A DNA stretch of 64,000 bases from Galerina marginata (GCA_023014335.1 JAECYW010000008.1:2604001-2668000); one strand, 5' to 3'; shown: positions 46,921 through 58,108, numbered from the stretch's first letter. Notes: generated from the letters alone by a model not told the origin. Translations and numbers: made by a program.

Positions 46921-48075
46921 CTATAGCTTTGAAAGTTTAGTTTCCACCGACAAAGGAGGGAATTTAGCCTTTTCTTTCTTCATCGTTGCTGCGAGATTGT
47001 CTCCGATATCCTTTAATTAGAGAATATTAGAGTTTGCGGAACTAAGGAACTGGAAAGGTTCGAGAAATCGAGACTGACAGTCGTCATAAGAGCAGCTGCA
47101 TTCCAAGCACCGGTGTAGGCCAGATTCTCCGGAACGCTGGCAAACATAAATAAGTTCATAAAGATATAAACAGGACAAGAATTCATACCTGTGATCTCGA
47201 GAATGAGTAATCAGATGTTTTGATCCAGACACGGCAATTGGACTCTTGCTAGCGATGAACTTGGCAAGCTCCAGAGCCTCCTTTATCACTTCTTCACGGC
47301 CACCTTCTACAACCTTGGAGATGAGTCCAAATTTCTCGGCTTCTGCTGCAGAGAAAGACCGAGCAGAGTAAGCGAGCTCGCGCACAAGGGAGTGATTCCC
47401 AGTTATATTGGGCAAAAATGCGAGCGAGCCAATACCCGCTGCCAGACCGACGTCGACTTCCTGAATAAAATTATAGCACTTTATACTTATCCTTCCTTGG
47501 TATTTTGCGAGAAGCCTACCTTGATAGGCAAATTTCGTGTCGGTGGCAGCGTAGCGAATATCGCAAGGCCCGAGTAAGTCAACTCCGATGCCAATACAGT
47601 GACCATGCACAGGCGGCAATGACAGGGAACGGAGCTCGTTCGGGAGCCCCCAAGGCCCGTTGAAATGCCAGAATCATCTTTCGCGACGACAGAGCTGCGC
47701 GTGCGCCTGTCCAGAGTCCCCTTTGCACCGAGGGCAGCGGCGTCCTTCCACTGCAATTTTCGGGATGGTAGCTTAGTGATCTATCAAAGAAGAGATACCA
47801 AACGTACAATCTAGCCCACCGCAGAAATATTTAGGGAAGACAGAGGAAACGACCAATGCTCGAACGTCATATCCATCGTTTGTCAGAGCATCGAATAGCT
47901 GTCCGTAGGCTACCCAGAATTCGGTGCAGAAGGCGTTCACGGGTCCTCTATAGCACAGAAATAAAGTTAGTTGTCATTTGAAGGCAACTGTTATAATATA
48001 CCTGGCAAGCTCGACCAGCAAGACGTGAGGTGACGGTTCGGAAACCCTAATCCATTTCGAAGAGTAGTGCGACAT
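46921..48075 (-). CDS. Peroxisomal enoyl-CoA isomerase/hydratase-like, copy 2 (altered active site)
   Basis: Paralogue of copy 1. Start MSHYSSKWIRVSEPSPHVLL at 48075. It has YFCGGLDL, PVIAAVHGHCIGIGVDLLGP and CDIRYAATDTKFAIK. The active-site loop reads EVDVGLAAGIGSLAFLPN: the position that is Asp in copy 1 and in dienoyl-CoA isomerases is Gly here, because the codon is GGT at 47430-47432. In the rat enzyme changing that Asp removes dienoyl isomerase activity, so this copy may do a different isomerisation or hydration. The C-terminus ETKLSKL again has the SKL peroxisomal signal. Frame breaks near 47755, 47725 and 47620. Introns occur at the same places as in copy 1. Confidence 0.84.
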
Positions 48076-48735
48076 TGACGGTAGGTCTCTAATTGCAATC
48101 TACGTTGAAACGAACTCGCTAAGCCATAAAACTTGAAACAGGATACAGCTGATTCAGAATGTAGCGAGAGGATGAGCTTTCGGTGTCATGGTGGGTCCGG
48201 TTAAAAGGACTTTGGGCAAGGGTCATACTTTCGTCCGGCAAGAATAGTCGCCGGTGATCCGTGCAATTAATTCGCGTACACCACGTGAGCGACGCGACGC
48301 GTTTTGAATTTGAACGGAAATTGTTGAATTGTTCACTGTTCAGTCTTACAGTTCAGATCACTCATGAGCACTCAGCAACTTCGGATTTTGCCTCCGATAT
48401 GCATAAGTCCTGCTTTCAATATTCCTATTTCAAAAGTTTATCAACTGTAACAACAGCCCTCAGGTTCGCCAGTCTCCCTTACCGTACCGAAGTACTTATT
48501 CTCATTTTAACTTTGACAGGGTATTGTCGCGAGTGCAGAGTTGCCTGGAGTTCCATGACAAGCTGAAATTTTTATGCAATGATGCATAGTTTGACAATCT
48601 GGACCACCTCCCCCTTTTCCATCTCTGCATAGACGAGATCACAAACAGATAGCGCTCAGGCCTCAGGCTTTGAGCATATTTCACAGGTGCAAGCAATAAA
48701 AGCCTCCAATATCATGATCACGATACAACTAAATA
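48076..48735. other. Intergenic between ECH copy 2 and flavin monooxygenase
   Basis: About 660 bases with no supported gene; short open stretches on both strands match no family. It contains the promoter of ECH copy 2 and the 3' end of the monooxygenase gene. Confidence 0.45.
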
Positions 48736-50267
48736 TTATCTTCCAGCACGTTCCTTAGCGTACTTAAGCGCCTCAAACTTTATCTTATGCATAGCCTCCC
48801 TTACCGCCGTTCTCTCGTCGCTCCAAACGGGCAACAATTTCTCCAGCTCTGGTCGGGCTTTTACCACATCTGCTTTCAACGCTCTCGCATACTCCTGCTC
48901 ACCATAACCCAGCACATTATATACCATAAGCGACGAGGGGTTGTCCATCTCCTCTCTCCATTTCTCGATCGCCGCCAACCTCTCTCGCTCGAAGACCAGT
49001 CTCCCATCCACCGTATCGGGATAGGGCGTCTCCCCTCGCCAGGCCAGTGCAAGCCAGGTGCTTACAACATCTGCGATAGTGAAGGGGGTGTACGCCATTG
49101 GGGCGCCGATGAAGGCTAATGAGGGGTTATACGCGTACATGGTGAGCCGATGGAGGGATGGAACACGGTTCGGAATCGTGTTTTCGTCGATGATGGGCAG
49201 GTTTCTTCTGGGTTCTTCGTGATGTGCGAGAACATGGATAATGTCCGGGAAGGGACGATAGCCAGTCCCCACTTGCACGGTGTCCAAGTCGGTAAGCAGG
49301 GAACCATCAGAGAGTAACGCGTCGAATTTGGCGCCTTCCGATGTTGACTTGATTATGTATTTGGAGACGGGAGCGACCATCTTGATGCGCTCATCAGGCA
49401 AGCTCACGAAACCTGGGAAGGCAGTTCGGCGGATGCTCTGGTATACAGGAAGTTCGGCGACGGGAGCGAGCTGTGCTGCAATGTCGTTTCCCGAATTCGC
49501 GTTGCCGATAACGAGGGCTTTCTACAGAATTCTTTCTTTAGTATACTTATTCAGAGGAAGTACCAAACAGGCCCTCACCTTTCCTTCGTACCCTTCGGGC
49601 CCACGCCACACATTTGCGTGTCTTGCCAATCCCCGTTTCTTCAATTCTTCCAACCCCTCCGTTTCCGGCCAGACTGGGTTATCGTACCAACCAACAGCGA
49701 CGACGACGGCATCCCATACCTCCCGTTCCTCCTTTCCATCATATCCGTCGCTCCAATTCCTCGAGACAACCTCCCACCCCATCCCTTCTTCCAGTTCCAC
49801 AACACGCAATACCTCCCTATTGAGCTTGATTGACCCAGACTTGACGAACGGCTCAGCAAACCTTTGGAGGTATTGGTGAGTCTCGGTCAATGTTGGGAAG
49901 GGTTGGTGGGGCGTCGTCGGCGGTTCGGGGAAGGGGAATTCAGAAAAGGTAAGGAACTCGGGGAGTACGTTGCCTATGAGACCTTTGTAAGCTGGAGATG
50001 GCCAACGAGGCTTTCCTTGAAATTGGAGGATTCATGCTCCTCGAAGTACCTACAGATTTCTATAATTGTTAACCAATACACAGGGAAGAAAGCGATGCTC
50101 ACCAGACACCACCGACATCGTCTCTTCTTTCATAGAGCTCAACGTGCTCAAATTGACCGCGTTCCTTAAGGTTCCGAAGGGCGACAAGGCCAGTTGGACC
50201 TGCCCCAATGACGAGGATTCGTTTGGGAACAGGGATCAGTCCAGATCGTGTGCCAGGTGTAGACATT
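48736..50267 (-). CDS. Flavin-containing monooxygenase-like protein
   Basis: Start MSTPGTRSGLIPVPKRILVI at 50267, immediately giving the FAD-binding Rossmann motif GAGPTGLVALRNL, then ELYERRDDVGGVW. After an intron the chain continues SPAYKGLIGNVLPEFLTFSE and WDAVVVAVGWYDNPVWPETE, and after a second intron the NADP-binding segment KALVIGNANSGNDIAAQL. The closing domain includes DTVQVGTGYRPFPDIIHVLA, the ATG-like motif of flavin monooxygenases, and the stop follows KYAKERAGR. Substrate unknown. One probable missing base lies near 50030 where exon 2 enters (ESSNFKE/KPRWPSP). Divergent to the kinase gene at 50872. Confidence 0.8.
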
Positions 50268-50871
50268 ATTGAGACGCGAAATATTGTCGCCTCTATATAT
50301 CAGAGAGGTCCGAGTCAAACGAAGAACGTCGTGGACGTTTGACCAGCCCTTGACCTAGTAGAACACGACGGTGCTAAGACCAATTTCTGGAGGTTCTGGC
50401 TGGATCGCTGATATTACTGGCGTTCGTCTTGGGCCCAGGCGATTGAGGAATAGGGCAGAATACCCCGGCCTAGATATGATATCGATCTCCGCGACTGTTT
50501 TCATAGCCGGAGAAGAAGCAGGAAATCAAGCGACGACCATGGATCGTTACAGTATGTATGTCGTAATCCGAATGTACCGTCCAAAAGTAATTGATTACGA
50601 TTGGGTTTATGAAACAAGTCATCTTATCTGTGTCTCTTGTCATAGAACTCTCACGTGTGGAACGGCAAATGTTGCAACGAGGAAATAACTTGCAACATAC
50701 CTCCTGCCAGCCAGCCTCGCCTTTCTTTGCCACCATCTCCTCCCGCGTTTTGTGGTGAAAGCCGTTCACGAATCGAGTACGAACGCAGGATTTCATCCTG
50801 AAACACGCTCGATTTCTAATACCAAGTCGGACGACACAAGATCACCCGCTCAACAGCGCCGACGTTCCAAG
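50268..50871. other. Divergent promoter region, monooxygenase and kinase
   Basis: About 600 bases between oppositely transcribed genes. TATATA at 50293-50298 lies close to the monooxygenase start. No supported gene. Confidence 0.45.
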
Positions 50872-52906
50872 ATGATGAAGAATCTAACAGAGTCGCTGCT
50901 TCCGCAGCCTCCAAGTTATATCAAGAAGAAGAATTACGAGATGCACCAGGTCCTGGGCACAGGTACCTTTGGGAAGGTCGTGGTATGTCTTCTCGATCAT
51001 CAGGAAGCACTCATGTCCCTGAAGTCTCATTACTCAATCTCGCACCCTGCGCTTCTTCCCTCATTATCCGATTTGGAAAACCTGTTGCCAATAGAGAGCG
51101 ACCTGGAATGTACCTGTGGACCAGATCACCACGGCTGAGAGGGGTGCAGCAGCCACCAACGTGCCCGACGTGCACAACGGGAAACTGAAATCGGCCTTAT
51201 CGATAAGCTCAGCACAAGAGCAGGCCGCTCGAGGTCTCCGTCTCCGGGACCCCCAAATACTGCGCCTAGTGGCATTACAAAAGACGTTGCGCTGAAGATT
51301 ATTCCGAAGAAAAAGGTCAAGGGGAATGAACAGAGCGTTTGGGGAGAAATGGAGGTGTTGAAGGGACTGGACCATCCGAATATTGTGAGTAATTACATGA
51401 AGTCTGACTAATTCCATCTCTCAAACTGCCCTTTAGGTTAAATTCTACTGAGTGGTTTGAAACCAGGACGAAATATTACCTCTCATTCGAACTCGCTGTC
51501 GGTGGAGAGTTGTTCGAGCGTATCTTGCAGAAGGGCAAGTTCACGGAAAAGGATGCGGTCACCGTGACGAGGTATGCAATATCGTTTCCTCTTGAACTTG
51601 ATTCTAATGTAAATCGTAAAGGTCGATACTTAATGGCGTTAACTACCTTCATGAACATGATATTGTTCATCGCGACCTGAAGTCTGTCGTTTTCCCCGAG
51701 CGTTATTCAAACTGGGTCCTGAATTCGCCTTTATAGGCCCGAGAATATTTTATATCGAACAAAGAACCCGATAGTGATATCGTCATCGCTGATTTCGGAA
51801 TGTAAGTATCGCTCACAAAACAGTATTTCTCTGATTAACCTGCTCCAGTGCGAAACACCTCGTTTCTCCAGAGGAACAACTTCATTCCCTTGCGGGAAGC
51901 TTTGGATACGTCGCGCCCGAGGTTCTCCTCAAACAAGGACACGGGAAACCTGTTGACATGTGGTCTATTGGGTATGTGATATTCACCCATTTATTTCAGT
52001 TTCTAAAGGACCACCGCAGTGTCATCACCTACGTTCTGCTCTGTGGATATTCACCGTTTAGGTCAGACGATGTCAAAGTCCTTATAAGGAGACGACCTCT
52101 GCACGAATTGAGTTCCATGACCGTTACTGGAAAAACGTCTCAGATGAAGGTCGTCTGCAGTCACACCATCCCAAAATGAAGACTGACATCACTATTACCA
52201 AGCTAAGGATCTCATCAGGTCCCTTCTAAACCCCGATTCGTCAAGACGACCAACAGCCTCAGAAGCCCTCAATTCCCCAGTATGTTTTCTTTTATTCTAA
52301 ACACTTTTTGGCTTCAGACCTAATCCTCCTGCCCCTTCTCAGTGGCTCACAACACACGAACCTTCCGTAGAGCACGATCTGTCTACTGGCCTGCGCGAAC
52401 ACTTTGACCCGAAAGCTCGTTGGCGTGCAGCTATTGCATCAGCGCGTGCCCTCCACCGTCTTCATAGCCTCGGGGGCCGAATCCATAAGTCGCCGAGTAC
52501 CGGTGGCTGGGGCGAGGACGACGTTTCTGATGACGAGATCAACGCGCAGCCTGGGCGAGATAGTGATCCTGGGTCAAACGACTTCGTCCGCGTTACTGCA
52601 CCCGAAGAAGAGGCTTCCAGTTCATCTACGCGGCCAGGGCCCCAACCAAAGCAGGACGACCAAGCACCTCAAACAGAGAAGCTCGCAAGTCCCGCTAAAG
52701 ATAAGGGCGGCATGTTCACCGACAACGCGCCTCTCCAAGACGAACCCGAGTCGACTGGAGAACCAGAAGATCCCGCGAAGCACGACGAGTTCGGGCCCCC
52801 CATGCCAGGCTCGTTCCACTACTCGCCAGACGAGGACGAGCAAGGGCACTCGCCTCTCGGGCAGGGTTCGTGGGTGGATATGTTGAGGAAGATGACATTG
52901 AAATAG
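50872..52906 (+). CDS. CaMK-like serine/threonine protein kinase
   Basis: Glycine loop [23 protein letters not shown]-anchoring Lys in [14 protein letters not shown], catalytic loop [19 protein letters not shown] in [16 protein letters not shown] in [14 protein letters not shown]. The order and sequence are those of calcium/calmodulin-dependent kinase-like enzymes. Subdomains I and II are separated by an unusually long insert (about 60 residues, rich in Ala/Gln/Ser), and the C-terminus (from about residue 400) is an acidic, Pro/Ser-rich tail ending [12 protein letters not shown]; no clear calmodulin-binding helix was recognised. Frame breaks by single bases near 51180, 51450, 51765 and 52090; introns are frequent. 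Start ATG 50872 ([20 protein letters not shown]). Autophosphorylation site and ligand are unknown. Confidence 0.82.
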
Positions 52907-53924
52907 TAAGGAATACCCTTTGCCTCTCCGCCGGCTTTCCAACCGTTCGGTTGGGTCGTTTGCTTGCTTCTTAGCTTTGTCGTCCTTGTGACGATTGCGA
53001 TTTTATCTTCGGGGCGGCTTTGAGTGGAGGGTAAAGATTTTGGTATCTGATCTTAGGGCGAGTGGGGAATAGAGATATATGTGGACATTTTTTGTATTTT
53101 TTGAGTGTATATGTACTGTGTAATTTTATTTCTGGCTTTGTATTTTATGCCTTTAGGACCTGATGCCGGGCCCAACTTTGCTTTCATAGATGGAGACTAA
53201 ATTTTTCTTGGACGTTGTCGTGCCCCACGAATGTGTTGCAATGCTGTCGGGACTTGAAGGTCATATTAATAGACTATGGATTTGCACGCATGGGTTGTTG
53301 CTTCCGTGGCTTATAATAGCTTTTCATTATGACAGAGTCCTTGGCACCAGCTGGTCCTAAAACAGCCTAAAACGCCTCCCAACAGCGCTCTGGCAGCTCT
53401 GGCAAGGATATTCCTGATCATGAAGTTCGGGTCGTACGCGGTCATTGGTTATTCTCTAATTTTTGTGAGTATGTTCGAACCTCGCTCAGCTTTCTTATTC
53501 TCAAGTACAGCGCTCGAGGACATAAACCGGAGATCAATGATCTGTATTCATTCCGTCGTTGTCATAAACCCACACTGACCCGGCCACTCGTTCCCCATCA
53601 GGAATGTTCATACCTAAATATTGTGGTCCATTAAAAACCGGGTAAGGCTTCTCGCGACGAAAACGGGTGTACTCACTCGAGGAACCAAGTACCGCTAGGG
53701 CCAACGCATTTTGCACCTCGCGAGTGACATGTCGAAGTCATGAGTTGAAGCTTGTCGGCCTATTTATATACCGAGGTCAGTTTGAGGTAAACGAAAAAGG
53801 TCGAAGGAAAACACACCCATATAAGGCGACAATACTCGGTAGAGATGCTGTCCGAATTGAAGAAGAAGGATTTGCAAGTATTGTACTTCATCGTTAGGTT
53901 AGTGCCGGCCTGCAATCTCTCTTG
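52907..53924. other. Gene-poor region after the kinase gene
   Basis: About 1 kb. The minus-strand stretch around 53534-53745 can be spliced to give SSMNIPDGERVAGSVWVYDN near its end, behind a TATATAAATAG sequence at about 53762-53772, but no start codon in that frame was found. It is left uncalled. Confidence 0.35.
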
Positions 53925-54382
53925 TCAGAATATTATGATCAAAGGTAGAGGAAGTGGCGTACAGCGATCGTATTCATAGGGCCTAGAGAAGTCAAAAAGG
54001 CTCAGCGCAAAATAGTGTGGATGCCAGAGTATATGCTTACTTGACGATTGACTGATGAAAAGTAGGGTATCAAAAATAACATGACAGTCATTCTTCACAA
54101 TTTCCTGCTTTGGCTGGGGTGATAGGCATTCCAAAGCGCCTGGACGCAGACATGAGCCGATGTTGCTAACATGACTTCATGCGATCAGAAAACCACGCAC
54201 AATCAGGCATTTCTGCGCAGATATTGTTCACAGTGTCCCGGTTATCTGTTGAAGTAAAGTTTAAAATTAGTCCAACGTCTGAGGGGTCAAAAAGCCGAAA
54301 AACACTCACTCAACTGCAATGGATTAGCGAGAACCAAGAGCGAGAGATAGAGAGAAACCAGAGTGGCTGGGATAAAGAACAT
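53925..54382 (-). CDS. Candidate small secreted cysteine-containing protein
   Basis: ATG 54382 opens a strong signal peptide, MFFIPATLVSLYLSLLVLAN, then PLQL; splicing the intron at about 54242-54309 continues NNRDTVNNICAEMPDCAWFS and DRMKSC. From there either a stop follows, giving about 48 residues, or a 31-base mini-intron joins ALECLSPQPKQEIVKNDC. The spacing of cysteines (C-x5-C-x9-C-x3-C) suggests a small secreted protein. No family is recognised. This is a gene model only; a transcript is needed to choose the 3' structure. Confidence 0.3.
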
Positions 54383-55686
54383 CTTCTGTGATTGATGCTG
54401 GATAGAACGACAGTGGACCCAATCGTGTTCCGAAGAATCATGAACGGGAATGACTCTTATATGCTTTCCCAACCAAGGTCGGGAAATTGGGCTGTCATTT
54501 ACCTCGCCCTCGGTGGTCAGCGCGCTGTCCTGGCTGTCAATAAGTATATCAGGCTGCTAAAATTAGAGTATAAGTGACCTTCAAGACTGCCCCCGTCCTC
54601 GAGATAAGTAGCCTGTACCCTGGTTCGCGGTAGCGGTCCCATAATGGCAAGGTGGTTTCGTGAAAAAGTGCAGGGACGGCGTTGTAACGAATAGTATGTT
54701 GAAGACCTAGTTCTACCCCGTTCCATTAATTCGCAGGACAGTCATAACGTCAAATCCCGCATCGTCCTCGGGGATGGAATTAGCAGCACCACAGCTGACG
54801 CAAAAATTATAAATAGGGATCGACAGGACTGCAGTTGGGGAAAGGCACCACATGTAAGATACTCAAAGCTGGGAGGTGATATGCCGAAGAGATCTCCTGT
54901 TGATATCCGGATCGCCCTCTGATGAAGCCGCCTCGACACCTAGATCGAGCTTAAATTACGAACAGAACATATGCGACGTGGCTACCCCTTCCTGAGGGTA
55001 GATCCAGTATAGATAACCGAATTCCGATCCAGGTATGGAGTTTCTAACCGCAGCAATCCTTGGTGGAATGTCGTTGCCGTCTTCAACAAACGCTTGAAAA
55101 TCGTAGCCCCTGCCAAAAGATAGCTGCTGGATGAATATAGACTCGACTACGGCGGCCTCCTTTACTAAGCGTACGGAATTTTTCGAATATCAAAATTCGC
55201 GTTTTGCCAGGGATCTGGTGGTTCCAAAGTCACTCTGGGGAACCCCGTACATTTTCAGAGGCCACACACCAACAGTGCCAGGACGGTCGGCTCCAATAGG
55301 GCCCATTGGCACGGTAAAGTAGAATCTTGAGAGCTTGAGCATGAAAACTAGCTTTGAACTTTGAAGTAGCTGGGCTGTCCGTTCCAATACTCGAGTATGT
55401 CCTTAGCTTGAGTGCTTTTGGTACAGTAAAGAAAAGACTTAACTCTGATATGATAGGCAGGTGCGACGTTTCCATATTCTGCTTTTCCGGCAAACCTGGG
55501 AGCGAGTCGAGCGACTTTCCAGCCTGAGCGCTGAGCGCTGAGCGTTGGAGAAGCTGAGAGGGGCGTGAGAACATTCTGTGGACCAACTTGCCACGGTAAA
55601 GTAAGGCGCTTCGAATGCTCCTCACCTTTTTTCGTTCTCCCGACTACAAATACCTGAGCTGAAAAAAGAACAACTTGAAAACTGCG
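54383..55686. other. Gene-free stretch before orphan gene 1
   Basis: About 1.3 kb with no supported gene. A short tandem GAGCGCT repeat lies at about 55524-55545. Minus-strand and plus-strand open frames here overlap each other and match nothing. Confidence 0.45.
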
Positions 55687-56547
55687 ATGGAGTGGGAGTC
55701 ATCATCTCTGATTCCCCACGTTGACGACGCTTCTGACCCTGATATACTTTTCACAACGCGTCAAAAGATACTTGGAGACCTCATCACACTTGCTCGAACC
55801 CGACCCGTCGAAATCGCACTATCTTCATTCTTGGAGCGCGATGTTCTTGGTTTGGACTGTGAAATGGCGCCCGACGACACTGTTCCTGAAGTTATCCATG
55901 AACACCAGCTCATTGAAATCGATGAAAATCTGCAACAGTCATCTCCCGAACGTGCTACCTATAAGGATATTGGCGTTCAAACACAATTAACACACCATGC
56001 GTGAGGGGCTAAATTTCTAACTACTACTCTCTGATATTTAGAATATGTTTTCGATTTCTCTAGAGATTCAACAATTTATTCTACCGCTCCAACCAGCCAA
56101 GCTTATTTTCCAGTGGAAGACACTAATTTAAATCCTGTTCTCACACAAATCGAACCTGAGATGGAACGGCTTGACTGCATATCAACCTTTTGTTCAGAAT
56201 CACCGACTTCAAACCCAGACACAGATCCAGTCACCATACTTGTTCTCGAAAAAGTCTACATCCGCTATGGCTTCGTACCCGTCAGCCTCCCGTATTCTCT
56301 GCCCCTTGACTTCCCCAAACACCAAGAGGTTAGCTCTTATATCAAGATGCTGCTTGGCCTTTCCGCGAGCCAGGATCTAAGCCCCTTTTTTGCGAGTTGT
56401 TATTCCGAGAGCGTCGTGGGCTATCTCACCTGCGAAGGCAAATTTAAAAAGGAGTGGGGAGATTTTGATATCCCAGACGTCGATGGAGACGAATATAAGA
56501 ATCAGAAAGGACGATACAAATGGATATTGAGCAATGGACAAAGGTAG
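55687..56547 (+). CDS. Orphan protein 1, unknown function
   Basis: Two exons. Exon 1 from ATG 55687 (MEWESSSLIPHVDDASDPDI) to 56000, intron about 56001-56064 (GTGAGG...TCTAG), exon 2 to the TAG at 56545. The join keeps the frame (HHA/DSTIYSTAPTS). About 265 residues, acidic, with segments LVLEKVYIRYGFVPVSLPYS and GYLTCEGKFKKEWGDFDIPD. No signal peptide, membrane segment or known domain is visible. The consistent frame over two exons and codon usage support a real gene. It lies just upstream of orphan 2 on the same strand. Confidence 0.55.
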
Positions 56548-56959
56548 TCCCTTCGTGGAGGGCGGGGGATACGAAGAAAGAGAAGGAAGTGAAAGGCCTG
56601 AGGTTGAGGGCTGTGAGGAGCGTAGAAGAGAATCTCTGGGCATTTGATTTTTCTCAAATTAGAGCAGATCAGGCAGGTGAAAGATAACGACATATCAGCT
56701 TCGAAGCCACCCTCACCAGCCAGATGGTGGATGTTGTGCGCGACCTCCCCTGCGGAGGTCTTTTCTATATGTCGACTCGATCCTACCTTAGGACGATCTC
56801 GGGCTTGTGAAGGAGTTACTTCGACTAGGGGCACCTTTTCGCCTTCGGGACCGAAACGATCGTCGATGCTACCAAAGCGTACCAAAGAGAACGGCATGGA
56901 TTTCCTGTCCGAGGTTCCCCTACCAACGGCAAGGATATCGGTTCACTCAGGGTGATTAC

Positions 56960-57828
56960 ATGTCGGACACCACCCTGCTGGATACGTCTTGGGATCCAGA
57001 TGAGACTGACTACAGACTTCGTATCATGAAGGGAGGGACAATTTTGTCTAGGCTTGGTCGAGGGGATCCAGCAGAGCTGAGGGTCGAAGAGTATGGCGAA
57101 GGCGACTCGGAAGGTGAAGCGTCGTCTTCCGATCTACTTTCCGAAGAGCAAGACGAAGGCTTTTCGGAAGACAATGCGTCATCTTCCGAGCTACTATCTG
57201 AGCCTAGGGTCGACCTCGACATACTTCTAGAAAATCTTGGCAAGGAAATGCAATTCGAAGCAGATGATGACAACGAGTTTCCTTGGTGGTTTGGTGATGA
57301 TCCACATTATCCTGGACTCCGACCGATTCGTCATTATATATTCAGGGACTGCTGTGGGCATTATTGGGAAGCCGAAAATGAAAGTTCGTTTCTTTCTTGG
57401 TAGCCCATTTCATTTCTATATCTTACCCATTTCAAATTTCTCATTTCTTAGCCTATGTGGAGAGACACTTGCGGACAGGAAAAGAGGCAGCCGAAGAATT
57501 ACAACGGTCCGTTGGTAAATCTTGGTGGCCTCTTCTTGAGATGTGGGAAACGTATGTGAGCCAGGGAGAGTTGGGTTGGAGCGACTGGCAAGAAGAATTT
57601 TATTTAAGGAGACTCGAGAGACTCGAGCTCAATCGAGGCGAAGACAAAAACTCTGTTCGAGCAAAATATCCACAGCCCTTATCGGAAGCACAGTGGGCTT
57701 CATTGCTCAAGGATGCTAAAAAGCCTTGGGAAAGCAGAACTGCCAGGATGTATTCCGATCAATGTCGTATCTCGAAAGGTTTTCTTCGGAGGTTGGTGGG
57801 GGAGGTTGACTCGGAGGGTTCAGACTGA
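56960..57828 (+). CDS. Orphan protein 2 with serine-acidic repeats, unknown function
   Basis: ATG 56960 (MSDTTLLDTSWDPDETDYRL) begins a frame to about 57381, then an intron (GTTCGT...CTTAG, about 57382-57450) joins ENE/TYVERHLRTGKEAAEEL and the frame runs to a TGA at 57828 after VGEVDSEGSD. The middle holds two imperfect repeats around SEGEASSSDLLSEEQDEGFS and SEDNASSSELLSEP, acidic serine clusters that look like casein kinase 2 sites. The C-terminal half is rich in Trp, Arg and Glu (SWWPLLEMWETYVSQGELGW). No known family. Upstream open sequence may belong to it (frame QGDYMSDT continues back to 56807), so the 5' end is uncertain. Confidence 0.5.
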
Positions 57829-58028
57829 GAGGAAGAAACTCGTCGGTAAAAACAGTTGCTTCAAGGTTGTTGCAGTCGGATTTTCTACCTTTTCTTTCTT
57901 TCTTGGCAGATCTGTAAAGGGCTTGTTGTGAGCTGTATCGTAAGAATTCATACAACGCCTCTTGGGATCCGCGACCTTATTGATGTGCGGAAGCTCTCGA
58001 GTAGGCTCGAGACCAGCCGTTCTGGCGG
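57829..58028. other. 3' region of orphan gene 2
   Basis: About 200 bases, mostly AT- and CT-rich; leads into the fold-back repeat. No gene. Confidence 0.4.
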
Positions 58029-58083
58029 GGAAAAAAAAATTGTATGTGGACGGAATTAGCCACCACACACAATTTTTTTTTCC
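58029..58083. repeat. Fold-back hairpin, possible MITE remnant
   Basis: Left arm GG-A(9)-TTGTATGTGG at 58029-58049 and right arm CC-ACACAC-AA-T(9)-CC at 58063-58083 pair over 21 bases with one G-U pair and a 13-base loop (58050-58062). Weaker symmetry extends to about 58002 and 58108 (GCTCGAGA versus CTCTCGAG-type sequence). It may be a small inverted-repeat transposon remnant or a transcript-level structure. Confidence 0.55.
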
Positions 58084-58108
58084 GCACTGGGAGACTAGCT
58101 CTCGAGTC

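Noticed and set aside
53534..53745. Possible small gene behind a TATA-like sequence
   Set aside because: A plausible splice join exists but no ATG opens the required frame.
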